From assembly GCA_007136145.1 (NCBI GenBank), contig SLHN01000131.1, forward strand, positions 1 to 13,475: a stretch of 13,475 bases of DNA, in the 5' to 3' direction. Source of the DNA: Thioalkalivibrio sp. Lineage in GTDB: Bacteria; Pseudomonadota; Gammaproteobacteria; Ectothiorhodospirales; Ectothiorhodospiraceae. Positions 7,126 to 13,155 of this stretch are shown here, one piece after another (positions within the stretch are counted from its first letter, which is position 1; every line of letters starts with the position of its first letter). A model generated the notes under the pieces. The model did no database searches and was not told where the DNA came from. It was given only the letters and a program-made list of their open reading frames with translations. Both the position numbers and the translations under genes were made by a program.

Positions 7126-7437
7126 ATGCGCAACGCGGCGTTTTCCATTGGACAGATAATCCATGTCGGCGATGGCGACATGCGTGGAGTGGTCGTCGAT
7201 GTGGATGAGCACTTTCAGCCACCGGCGGAATTGCCGGATACGGTGCGGCAGGCCTTGCCGAACCCCGAGCAGCCTTGGTACTACGTTCTGGTCGATGGAT
7301 CAGAGGAACGGGTGTACGTGGCCGAGGAAAACGTGCAGCCGGATGCAGACGATTCGCCGGTGGACCACCCGGGAATCGAGCAGTTCTTCCGACATTTCGA
7401 TGAGGGTCGCTACAGGCCACAGTACCTTCTCAACTGA
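7126..7437 (+). CDS. hspQ: Heat shock protein HspQ (YccV-like, hemimethylated-DNA-binding fold)
   Basis: HspQ is a small cytoplasmic stress protein. In E. coli it binds hemimethylated DNA at oriC and acts as a specificity factor for Lon. The 103-residue product has the YccV pattern: FSIGQIIHV near the start, RGVVVDVDEHF, PWYYVLVDGSEERVYVAEENVQP, and PVDHPGIEQFF. The ATG at 7126 has GTGAGGA 4-5 nt upstream. The open frame extends back to a TTG at 7093, but that extension is not conserved-looking. A TTGAA (7060) and CCCAAAT (7084) resemble a sigma-32 promoter with slightly long spacing; this is only suggestive. The gene follows yrfG and may also be read from its transcript. Confidence 0.93.
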   Translation: MRNAAFSIGQIIHVGDGDMRGVVVDVDEHFQPPAELPDTVRQALPNPEQPWYYVLVDGSEERVYVAEENVQPDADDSPVDHPGIEQFFRHFDEGRYRPQYLLN

Positions 7438-7450
7438 GCGGGTCTGGCGG

Positions 7451-7474
7451 TGTCTGGCCTCTCCTTGCCAGGCA
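7451..7474 (+). terminator. Weak hairpin after hspQ
   Basis: TGTCTGGC and GCCAGGCA pair over 8 bp (one G-U) around an 8-nt loop, starting 14 nt after the hspQ stop. There is no uninterrupted T-run, only a pyrimidine-rich CTTCTCATTT further on. It may end or stabilise the hspQ transcript. Confidence 0.35.
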
Positions 7475-7579
7475 GCCAACGCTTCTCATTTCGGGGCGGC
7501 GTACGTGCCACTCTCGGCGCGGTGAGGACTTCCCGCGCTTCGGCTTCGCGTTTCGGCACCCTTACGCAGGTTCTTTCAC

Positions 7580-7688
7580 TCAAGGGAAGCGCTGATTGAT
7601 TCGTCATCGCGAGGAGCGGAGCCTTCGATCGCGGGCGCGGCTGAAGGCTCTTTCGTAATGAAAAGTGCATCAATCAGCGCTTCCTTGA
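7580..7688. repeat. 109-bp palindromic element with nested inverted repeats (MITE-like)
   Basis: The left arm TCAAGGGAAGCGCTGATTGAT (7580-7600) is the inverse of the right arm ATCAATCAGCGCTTCCTTGA (7669-7688), with one extra G; 16 bp are perfectly matched. Inside lies a second perfect pair, GAGCCTTC (7619-7626) and GAAGGCTC (7643-7650). No protein is encoded and no clear target-site duplication flanks the arms. The inner CGTCATCGCGAGGAGCGGAG resembles dispersed intergenic repeats of many proteobacteria. The structure is plain; mobility is inferred. Confidence 0.6.
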
Positions 7689-7897
7689 CGCTTGTGGCAG
7701 CACTTTCGCGGCAGCCTGCCGGACTCGGGCGCCTGTAGCGAGCGGCTGGGAAAGCGCGGGCATTTTTTCTCGGTTTCGCGGCGCGCGGTGGTGCTATGCA
7801 ATGAGGAATCGGGAAAAATGCACCCCTGTCCCGCCGGGGCAGTAGCGGCAGTCCAGGCAGGATAGGTTGCTGGTGAATCTTTGGGGGGAGAATGCAG

Positions 7898-8560
7898 ATG
7901 GATCCGGGGACTCTCATTGCTGCGTTTGCAGTAGGGATTCTGGGCGGTATCCATTGTCTGGGTATGTGTGGCGGCATCGTTGGCGCGATCTCGCTGAGTC
8001 ATGCCGGTTCGCGGTCCCCTGCGTGGCCGCGTCTGTTGGCCTACAACCTGGGACGGATGAGCAGTTATGTGCTCGCGGGGTCCCTCGCCGGACTCATCGG
8101 GGCAACGCTGTTGGGAGGGTTGCCACAAGGACAGCGAATTCTCGAGATTCTGGCGGCGCTTTTTCTGATTCTGCTCGGCCTCTACCTGGCTGGATGGTGG
8201 CCGATCCTGGCCCGGCTCGAGCAGCTTGGTGGACATGCCTGGAGGTGGATCGAGCCATTGGGCCGACGTTTCATTCCTGTCCGGCATCCCGGACAGGCTT
8301 TCGTGGTCGGCGGCGTGTGGGGTTGGCTCCCCTGCGGGTTGGTGTACAGCGTGCTTGTCTGGACGCTCTCGGCGGGGGGTGCCACCAACGGAGCGCTGCT
8401 GATGATGGCCTTTGCCCTGGGAACCCTGCCCAATCTCATGCTGATGGGGCTGTTCGCCGCCAGGCTCGCGCGTTTCGCACGCAACGAACGAATCCGGCAG
8501 GCTGCTGGCGCGCTGCTGATCGGTTACGGCATCTGGCGACTCCTGGCCCTTATATTTTAG
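7898..8560 (+). CDS. TauE/SafE / DsbD_2-type membrane protein with CxxxC motif
   Basis: This six-helix inner-membrane protein belongs to the group often labelled sulfite exporter TauE/SafE or cytochrome c biogenesis transmembrane (DsbD_2) family. Relatives frequently sit beside cbb3 oxidase assembly genes (ccoGHIS) and are suspected of roles in thiol transfer, metal delivery or cytochrome maturation. The first helix carries GGIHCLGMCGGIVG (C20 and C24). A second, similar segment begins GGVWGWLPCGLVYSVLVW, the internal duplication of the family. About 220 residues is normal length. ATG 7892 is only 1 nt from the GGGGGGAG ribosome-binding site, while ATG 7898 is 7 nt away; I therefore chose 7898. 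No cco or ccm gene is present in the window, so the substrate cannot be named. Confidence 0.88.
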   Translation: MDPGTLIAAFAVGILGGIHCLGMCGGIVGAISLSHAGSRSPAWPRLLAYNLGRMSSYVLAGSLAGLIGATLLGGLPQGQRILEILAALFLILLGLYLAGWWPILARLEQLGGHAWRWIEPLGRRFIPVRHPGQAFVVGGVWGWLPCGLVYSVLVWTLSAGGATNGALLMMAFALGTLPNLMLMGLFAARLARFARNERIRQAAGALLIGYGIWRLLALIF

Positions 8561-8574
8561 TGTGAAAGTCCCCT

Positions 8575-8672
8575 GTAGGGTGCCGTGAGGCGCAGCCGAA
8601 CCGCACCAATATCACGCTGGCTGGCCTCCGGGCCTCCAACGGTGCAATTCGCTGCGCTCATTGACACCCTAC
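8575..8672. repeat. 98-bp GTAGGGTG-type inverted-repeat element
   Basis: The element begins GTAGGGTGCCGTGAG and ends CTCATTGACACCCTAC. The arms, about 33 bp each, pair imperfectly (GTAGGGTG/CACCCTAC perfect, then TGAG-CGCAGC-GAA-GCACC in both arms with a few indels). Dispersed elements with this GTAGGGTGCG...CGCACCCTAC end are common between genes of many proteobacteria. It sits between the convergent TauE/SafE-type and DUF4426 genes and could fold into a long hairpin that blocks read-through from both sides. A 9-bp direct repeat GTGAAAGTC occurs just left of it (8562) and again at 8723. Confidence 0.65.
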
Positions 8673-8741
8673 GTTTGGACCTCTCATGGTTTGGGGTGGC
8701 CGCCGGTGCCATGACAGTTGGCGTGAAAGTCTCGCTGGCAA

Positions 8742-9194
8742 TCAGTGCCGGTAGAAGGATCGCCGAAAGTTCACGGGCATCACCTTGTCATCATCGACCG
8801 CCGAAACCCGAAGCTCGAAGTCGAGTACTTCCCCGGGGCGAACCGGAACTTCGGCCAGATGGTAGTAGGCATCGCCGTCGCGGACCTCCCGGAAGTGAAG
8901 GTTGCGCACCTGACGGTTCAGATTGATCGCTTTCCCGCTGACCCTGCCAGGGACGGACTCGAAGCCTTCTCCGTTACGCTTCGTGATCACGATGTTCACG
9001 AGTGCCCGGCTGCTGCTTCGGCGCAGCTGATAAGCCCTGGCAACTTCCGGAGACAGAAAAGTGGTGTTCACCACGCTGTAATGCACGACGTAACGGTCGA
9101 ACTCGACCTCGCTCGCGTGCGCGAAGCCCATGCACGAGAGCACGGCGAGCAAGACGCCCGACAAGATCATTAACGGATTGCGTATTGTTATCAT
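8742..9194 (-). CDS. DUF4426 secreted protein
   Basis: The 150-residue protein has an N-terminal signal peptide (basic start, MILSGVLLAVLSCMGFAHA) and then SEVEFDRYVVHYSVVNTTFL, the recognisable start of DUF4426 domains. The conserved block VARAYQLRRSSSRALVNIVI and the ending MPVNFRRSFYRH also fit. It is probably periplasmic; the molecular function of the family is unknown. In Pseudomonas the gene sits in the yggS-proC-yggT-metX-metW cluster. Here it follows yggT after a 381-bp gap without metX or metW. The ATG at 9194 has AGGAG 8 nt upstream. Confidence 0.88.
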   Translation of the reverse strand: MITIRNPLMILSGVLLAVLSCMGFAHASEVEFDRYVVHYSVVNTTFLSPEVARAYQLRRSSSRALVNIVITKRNGEGFESVPGRVSGKAINLNRQVRNLHFREVRDGDAYYHLAEVPVRPGEVLDFELRVSAVDDDKVMPVNFRRSFYRH

Positions 9195-9575
9195 TCCGGA
9201 GTCTCCTGGTTAACTTTCATTACGGCTTGTCCACCCCCCCGGGGATGAAAGCCAGCCAGTTACGTTTCCACTTTGTTACGGACCAAGCCGATTGCAAACG
9301 GCGGTTACGCTGTACCCATTTGCCATCCTCTGAATACCTTGTTGTTACGGGGCCCTTGCGCATGCTGACGCCATGGACATGGGCCATATTGATCATGAAC
9401 GCCAACGGGTCAGAGGGTTGCTCTCTTGCACTTCCTCATTGTGCGGGTCGGGCGGAGCCTGCGTGCTTGCGCGAGCGCAGTCCGGCTGCTGATTCGGCGG
9501 CTCGAAGGCATTTTTCCCTTTGGTCTCGTCCCTGCGAGTGTAGCAGTCCGTGACGGGACGGATCACAGTGCGTGG
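9195..9575. other. 381-bp gap between yggT and the DUF4426 gene, with repeated TTACG and a long stem
   Basis: No gene is convincing. A 61-codon frame on the minus strand (9220-9405) has only a TTG or internal ATG starts and no ribosome-binding site. The plus strand carries GTTACG at 9259, 9275, 9304 and 9344, and ATTACG at 9219. CGGCTTGTCC (9223-9232) pairs with GGACCAAGCCG (9280-9290) over 10 bp with one bulge. This could be the promoter or leader region of the DUF4426 gene. Near yggT a weak CGTCCC/GGGACG pair (9527-9560) has a 22-nt loop and no T-run. Confidence 0.5.
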
Positions 9576-10130
9576 TCAGATCGAACGCACAATAATCAGC
9601 AGGATGTACAGTCCGATCAATGCGAGCATCGGCGAAAAATCGAGCGCTCCGGTGTTGGGAAGCGCCCTGCGCAACGGGCTGAGGATCGGCCGGTTCACGT
9701 CGCTTACCAGGCGTGCGATCGGGTTCGCGCCCCGTCCTCCGCCTGCCTGTAGCCAGCTCATCACAACCTCGATCACCAAGCTGATGATGAAGATCCAGAC
9801 CACGGTCATCAGGATCTCACGTATCGAGGCGACCAGCACGAGCCCGGGAGCGATGTCAATTCCAGCTAGCGTCAGGCGCAGCCAGAGTTCGACGAATTTC
9901 AGCAGCAGGATCAGGACCAACGCCGCGAGATCCAGTCGACCCCATGCGGGAATCATCCGTCGCATCAACAGCAGTGGAGGATTGGTTAGCTGCACGATGG
10001 TCTGGGAGATCGGGTTGTAGAAATCGGCGCGGACCAGCCCGAAGATCAGCCGCAGCAACAGCAGGATGATGTAGATCCCGAAAACGGTACTGATCAGAAA
10101 GTCGAGAATCTGTTCGAAGGGGCCTTGCAT
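9576..10130 (-). CDS. yggT: YggT family membrane protein
   Basis: YggT is a small integral inner-membrane protein, implicated in osmotic or ion homeostasis in E. coli and, in related families, in membrane or cell-division organisation. The 184-residue product is very hydrophobic and shows the internal duplication of the family. Each half has two membrane segments, a helix-break motif NP (FYNPISQTIVQLTNPPLLLM and ANPIARLVSDVNRPILSPLR) and a conserved arginine-rich stretch (RRMIP, RRALP). It lies downstream of proC, with a 140-bp gap that holds a hairpin and an isolated perfect TTGACA at 10192-10197. That TTGACA lacks a good -10 at normal spacing. The ATG at 10130 has GGAG about 8 nt upstream. 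Confidence 0.94.
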   Translation of the reverse strand: MQGPFEQILDFLISTVFGIYIILLLLRLIFGLVRADFYNPISQTIVQLTNPPLLLMRRMIPAWGRLDLAALVLILLLKFVELWLRLTLAGIDIAPGLVLVASIREILMTVVWIFIISLVIEVVMSWLQAGGGRGANPIARLVSDVNRPILSPLRRALPNTGALDFSPMLALIGLYILLIIVRSI

Positions 10131-10234
10131 CGTTTGCTCCGCTATGGGCTGTCGGGGCGCCGCATCATGTTTCGACGACCGCTTGTATCGTTGTCAATCG
10201 CGGCTGCTCGAGCCGTGTGCCGGGCAGAATAATC

Positions 10235-10251
10235 CAGCTTGGTGCAAGCTG
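10235..10251 (-). terminator. Hairpin downstream of proC
   Basis: CAGCTTG and CAAGCTG form a perfect 7-bp stem with a 3-nt loop, about 20 nt after the proC stop. On the minus strand it is followed by GATTATTCT, only partly T-rich. It may be a partial terminator or an attenuator before yggT. Confidence 0.4.
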
Positions 10252-10270
10252 TAATCCTCGAATGCTTCGA

Positions 10271-11089
10271 TCATCCACCCAACTCACGGCTGCGTGCAGC
10301 CGCGGCTTTCATGGCTTCGGACAAGAGCTCCATGAACCCGCCGTCCTGAAGCACGGCGACCGCGCGCTCGGTGGTGCCACCAGGCGAAGTCACTCGGGTG
10401 CGGAGTTGAGCTGCGGTTTCCTCGCTTTGCGTTGCCAGTTGCCCCGCGCCCGACACGGTCGCCAGGCTCAATTGCCGGGCGGTGCCGGCGTCGAGTCCTA
10501 GTCTTTCGGCGGCCTCGGCCATGGCTTCGATCAGAAGGAAGACGTATGCCGGGCCGCTGCCCGAAGTGGCGGTGACTGCGTGCATCTGGTCCTCGTGTTC
10601 GATCCAGACAGTGGTGCCCACCGCCCCAAGCAGTTGGTCCGCGGTTTGCCGGTCGGCAGGGGTGGCATGATCGTTGGCGAAAAGTCCGGCGATGCCTGCG
10701 CCGACCAGCGCGGGCGTGTTGGGCATCGCGCGGATAATCCGGGTCTCGGGCCCCAACCACCCTGCCAACTGCCCGGTGCTGGTTCCAGCGGCGACCGAGA
10801 TCACCAGTGGTCGGGCATCGGTTACCGCGGCGGCAAGCGCAGGCGCCAATCGGGGAAGGATCTGCGGTTTCACCGCAAGTACGAGGGTGCGCGCCTGTTC
10901 GGCGAGTTCGGAAGGGGTGTACAGGGCGAGTCCGGGGAACTGTTCCTGCAAAGTGCGGGCGCGATCGATATCGGGTTCCGCGATGCCGATATCGGCGGCG
11001 GCGATACCCGCATGCGTGAGTCCGGCGATCAGCGCCTGCCCCATGTTACCGGCACCTACAAAGCCAGTCCGCAGTCGTGTTCGGGTCAT
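10271..11089 (-). CDS. proC: Pyrroline-5-carboxylate reductase
   Basis: ProC catalyses the last step of proline synthesis, NAD(P)H-dependent reduction of 1-pyrroline-5-carboxylate, in the cytoplasm. The protein begins with a Rossmann motif GFVGAGNMGQAL and continues with VLAVKPQ and RAMPNTPALVGAG. The catalytic-domain signature is TATSGSGPAYVFLLIEAM, and the C-terminal P5CR signature is VTSPGGTTERAV. Two starts are possible. ATG 11095 lies directly on the GGGAG sequence, whereas ATG 11089 is 6 nt from it and overlaps the yggS stop as ATGA, so 11089 (272 residues) is preferred. The gene is co-transcribed with yggS and probably translationally coupled to it. Confidence 0.96.
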   Translation of the reverse strand: MTRTRLRTGFVGAGNMGQALIAGLTHAGIAAADIGIAEPDIDRARTLQEQFPGLALYTPSELAEQARTLVLAVKPQILPRLAPALAAAVTDARPLVISVAAGTSTGQLAGWLGPETRIIRAMPNTPALVGAGIAGLFANDHATPADRQTADQLLGAVGTTVWIEHEDQMHAVTATSGSGPAYVFLLIEAMAEAAERLGLDAGTARQLSLATVSGAGQLATQSEETAAQLRTRVTSPGGTTERAVAVLQDGGFMELLSEAMKAAAARSRELGG

Positions 11090-11799
11090 TCCCATCTCCC
11101 TTGAGGCCGACGTGGGCCAAAGAGTGCGGTGCCAACCCGCACCATGGTGGTACCCTCGAGAATGGCGGCCTCGAGATCCGCGGACATACCCATCGAAAGG
11201 GTGTCGAGTGCGTGGCCCTCCGCATTCAGAGCGTCGCGCAGTTCGCGCAGACGTGCAAACGGGAGTCGTTGCGCAGCCGGATCATCGCTCGGGGCCGGCA
11301 GTGTCATCAGTCCGCGCAGGACAAGGCGCGGCAGTTCTGCGACGGCGTCGGCCAGCTCCCATAGCCGCGCTTCGGGAATCCCGTTTTTGCCGGGCTCCCG
11401 GCTAAGGTCCACTTGCAGGCAAACCTGCAGGGGTGGAAGGTGGTCTGGTCGCTGCAGCGAGAGCCGTTCCGCGATCTTCAAGCGATCGACGCTGTGCACC
11501 CACTGCGCTCGTTCGGCGACGGCACGACTCTTGTTGCCCTGTATTGCACCAATGAAGTGCCACTCGATCGGGGTTTTCAATACCTCGGGGGATAGTCTGT
11601 CGCATTTGGCGATGAACTCCTGCACGTAATTCTCGCCGAACTGCTGTTGGCCCAGGGCATGCAGCGCGCGGATTTCCTCCAGGTCGCGGGTCTTGCTCAC
11701 GGCGATTAGCCGAACCTCCTCGGGGGCTCGCCGCGCCCGTCGACACGCCGAAGCGATTCGTTGCAATACCTCCGCACGGTACCTTTCCAATCGACTCAT
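11086..11799 (-). CDS. yggS: PLP-homeostasis protein YggS (PLPBP)
   Basis: YggS is a pyridoxal-phosphate-binding protein with an alanine-racemase-like barrel. It is not known as an enzyme; it buffers PLP and influences amino-acid metabolism. The PLP lysine is K36 in LIAVSKTR, the same number as in E. coli. Other family motifs are GENYVQEF, EWHFIGAIQGNKSR, HSVDRLKIAERL, VDLSREPGKNG, RGLMTLPAPSDD, LSMGMSADLEAAI and TMVRVGTALFGPR. Length (237) is normal. The ATG at 11799 has no Shine-Dalgarno sequence. The only AT-rich promoter-like stretch, CTATATCATA on the minus strand, is so close that the mRNA leader would be very short. Confidence 0.96.
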   Translation of the reverse strand: MSRLERYRAEVLQRIASACRRARRAPEEVRLIAVSKTRDLEEIRALHALGQQQFGENYVQEFIAKCDRLSPEVLKTPIEWHFIGAIQGNKSRAVAERAQWVHSVDRLKIAERLSLQRPDHLPPLQVCLQVDLSREPGKNGIPEARLWELADAVAELPRLVLRGLMTLPAPSDDPAAQRLPFARLRELRDALNAEGHALDTLSMGMSADLEAAILEGTTMVRVGTALFGPRRPQGRWE

Positions 11800-12045
11800 G
11801 GCGCTATGATATAGTTTTGGCGCCCGGAAAACCCGGCGGGATCGAACGCACTTTCAGGCTCCTGGGAGTGCGTTTGGGACCAGACTTTGCAGCGGGACGG
11901 GTCTATGTACCCCCGGGGTCGACGGAGGGCTTGAGGGGGCGGGTCTGGCCGGCTGGCATTGTGTCGGGTGTCCGGGATATGGAGGTTGGCCGCCAGGGGT
12001 CCACGCAGTGCACGCCCGAGTGTTCAGGGCGCGGAGGAAAAGCCT
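11800..12045. promoter_or_regulatory. Divergent yggS/pilT intergenic region with dyad
   Basis: This 246-bp region separates yggS from pilT. TATGATATAG at 11805-11814 is the one AT-rich block and could serve either direction; no good -35 is visible at standard spacing. AACGCACT (11845-11852) and AGTGCGTT (11867-11874) form a perfect 8-bp inverted repeat with a 14-nt loop, either an operator dyad or a hairpin in the long pilT leader. GGAGG lies 8 nt before the pilT ATG. Confidence 0.45.
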
Positions 12046-13080
12046 ATGGACATTACTCAGTTGCTGTCGTTTGCCGTGAAAAACGGCGCGTCGGACTTGC
12101 ACATCTCCGCAGGCATGCCACCCCTGGTGCGCATCGATGGCGACATGCGCCGCGTCAACGTTCCCGTGATGGAACACAAGGAAGTTCAGGCGCTGATCTA
12201 CGACATCATGAACGATCGCCAGCGCAAGGAATACGAGGAATTCCTCGAAATCGATTTTTCCTTCGAGCTCAAGGGGCTGGCACGATTCCGCGTCAATGCG
12301 TTCGTCCAGGACCGGGGTGCCGCGGGGGTGTTCCGGACGATTCCCTCGAAGGTGCTGACGCTCGAGGAATTGGGTTGTCCGAAGGTATTCGAAAAGATCT
12401 CGGATTATCCACGTGGCATCGTGCTGGTGACCGGCCCGACCGGATCCGGCAAGTCGACCACGCTGGCCGCCATGGTGGATCACAAGAACAACCATGAATA
12501 TGGTCATATCCTGACCATTGAGGATCCCATCGAGTTTGTTCACGAGTCCAAGAAATGTCTGGTGAACCAGCGTGAGGTGCACCGGGATACTCATGGATTC
12601 AGCGAGGCCTTGCGTTCGGCCCTGCGCGAGGATCCGGATACGATCCTCGTCGGCGAATTGCGTGACCTCGAAACCATTCGCCTGGCGCTGACCGCGGCGG
12701 AAACCGGGCACCTGGTGTTCGGTACGCTGCATACCAGTTCGGCGGCAAAGACGATCGACCGGGTGGTCGATGTTTTCCCTGCCGCGGAAAAGGATATGGT
12801 TCGGGCAATGCTCTCGGAGTCATTGCGCGCGGTCATTTCGCAGACGTTGCTCAAGCGGATCGGTGGCGGCCGTATTGCCGCGCACGAAATCATGCTGGGT
12901 ACACCGGCAATTCGTAATCTGATCCGGGAAAACAAGATCGCTCAGATGTATTCGGCGATCCAGACCAGTGCGGGACTCGGCATGCAGACACTGGATCAGT
13001 GTCTGAAGGAAATGGTTGCGGCCGGCAGTATCACCCGCGAGGATGCGCGCCGCAGGGCGGTCAGCCCTGAGGGTCTCTGA
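12046..13080 (+). CDS. pilT: Type IV pilus retraction ATPase PilT
   Basis: PilT is the hexameric cytoplasmic ATPase that powers pilus retraction and twitching motility at the inner-membrane base of the type IV pilus machine. The 344-residue length equals that of P. aeruginosa PilT. Seen in order: the N-terminal PAS-like domain starting MDITQLLSFAVKNGASDLHIS, Walker A GPTGSGKST near residue 135, the Asp box around EDPIEFVHE, Walker B LVGELRDLETIRLAL, the His box TGHLVFGTLHT, and the C-terminal AIRNLIRENK motif needed for retraction. The ATG at 12046 follows GGAGG by 8 nt; the frame is open further upstream, but the conserved start is here. pilU follows 75 bp downstream, as in Pseudomonas. Confidence 0.98.
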   Translation: MDITQLLSFAVKNGASDLHISAGMPPLVRIDGDMRRVNVPVMEHKEVQALIYDIMNDRQRKEYEEFLEIDFSFELKGLARFRVNAFVQDRGAAGVFRTIPSKVLTLEELGCPKVFEKISDYPRGIVLVTGPTGSGKSTTLAAMVDHKNNHEYGHILTIEDPIEFVHESKKCLVNQREVHRDTHGFSEALRSALREDPDTILVGELRDLETIRLALTAAETGHLVFGTLHTSSAAKTIDRVVDVFPAAEKDMVRAMLSESLRAVISQTLLKRIGGGRIAAHEIMLGTPAIRNLIRENKIAQMYSAIQTSAGLGMQTLDQCLKEMVAAGSITREDARRRAVSPEGL

Positions 13081-13093
13081 CCGGGAGATCGTC

Positions 13094-13144
13094 ATGCTGA
13101 ACCCGCAGGCAGGTCTGACCACAACGGAAACCCGTGGAAAGTAG
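13094..13144 (+). CDS. Possible 16-residue mini-ORF between pilT and pilU
   Basis: ATG at 13094 is preceded by GGGAG with 6-nt spacing and encodes MLNPQAGLTTTETRGK, ending in TAG whose last base is the first G of the poly-G tract before pilU. The stop is 12 nt from the pilU ATG, so a ribosome ending here could re-initiate at pilU. Its size makes chance occurrence quite possible; no homology is known to me. Confidence 0.25.
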   Translation: MLNPQAGLTTTETRGK

Positions 13145-13153
13145 GGGGGGGGG
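13144..13153 (+). promoter_or_regulatory. G10 homopolymer in the pilU ribosome-binding region
   Basis: Ten consecutive G residues end two bases before the pilU ATG and provide the only purine-rich Shine-Dalgarno-like sequence. Changes in tract length would alter the spacing and strength of ribosome binding. Whether the length varies in the population, or reflects a base-calling error, cannot be told from one sequence. Confidence 0.5.
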
Positions 13154-13155
13154 TC

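Larger units (their letters stand above)
7438..7897. other. 460-bp intergenic region between hspQ and the TauE/SafE-type gene
   Basis: I find no convincing gene here. The short frames on the minus strand are arginine-, proline- and serine-rich and lack ribosome-binding sites. The region holds a weak terminator-like hairpin just after hspQ and the 109-bp palindromic element. A final 200 bp includes the ribosome-binding site of the next gene (GGGGGGAG at 7883-7890). No clear promoter for that gene can be named; the most AT-rich spots are around 7762-7768 and 7795-7820. Confidence 0.6.

Noticed and set aside
7410..7673. 87-codon minus-strand frame in the hspQ downstream gap
   Set aside because: Runs through the palindromic element, has no ribosome-binding site, and its composition looks non-coding.
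9220..9405. 61-codon minus-strand frame before the DUF4426 gene
   Set aside because: Starts at TTG without a Shine-Dalgarno sequence, no known motif, and overlaps repeated TTACG and a stem; a remnant cannot be excluded but is unsupported.
10169..10197. Perfect TTGACA upstream of yggT
   Set aside because: The hexamers 17 or 18 bp downstream (CGAAAC, GAAACA) are poor -10 elements, so a promoter is not supported.
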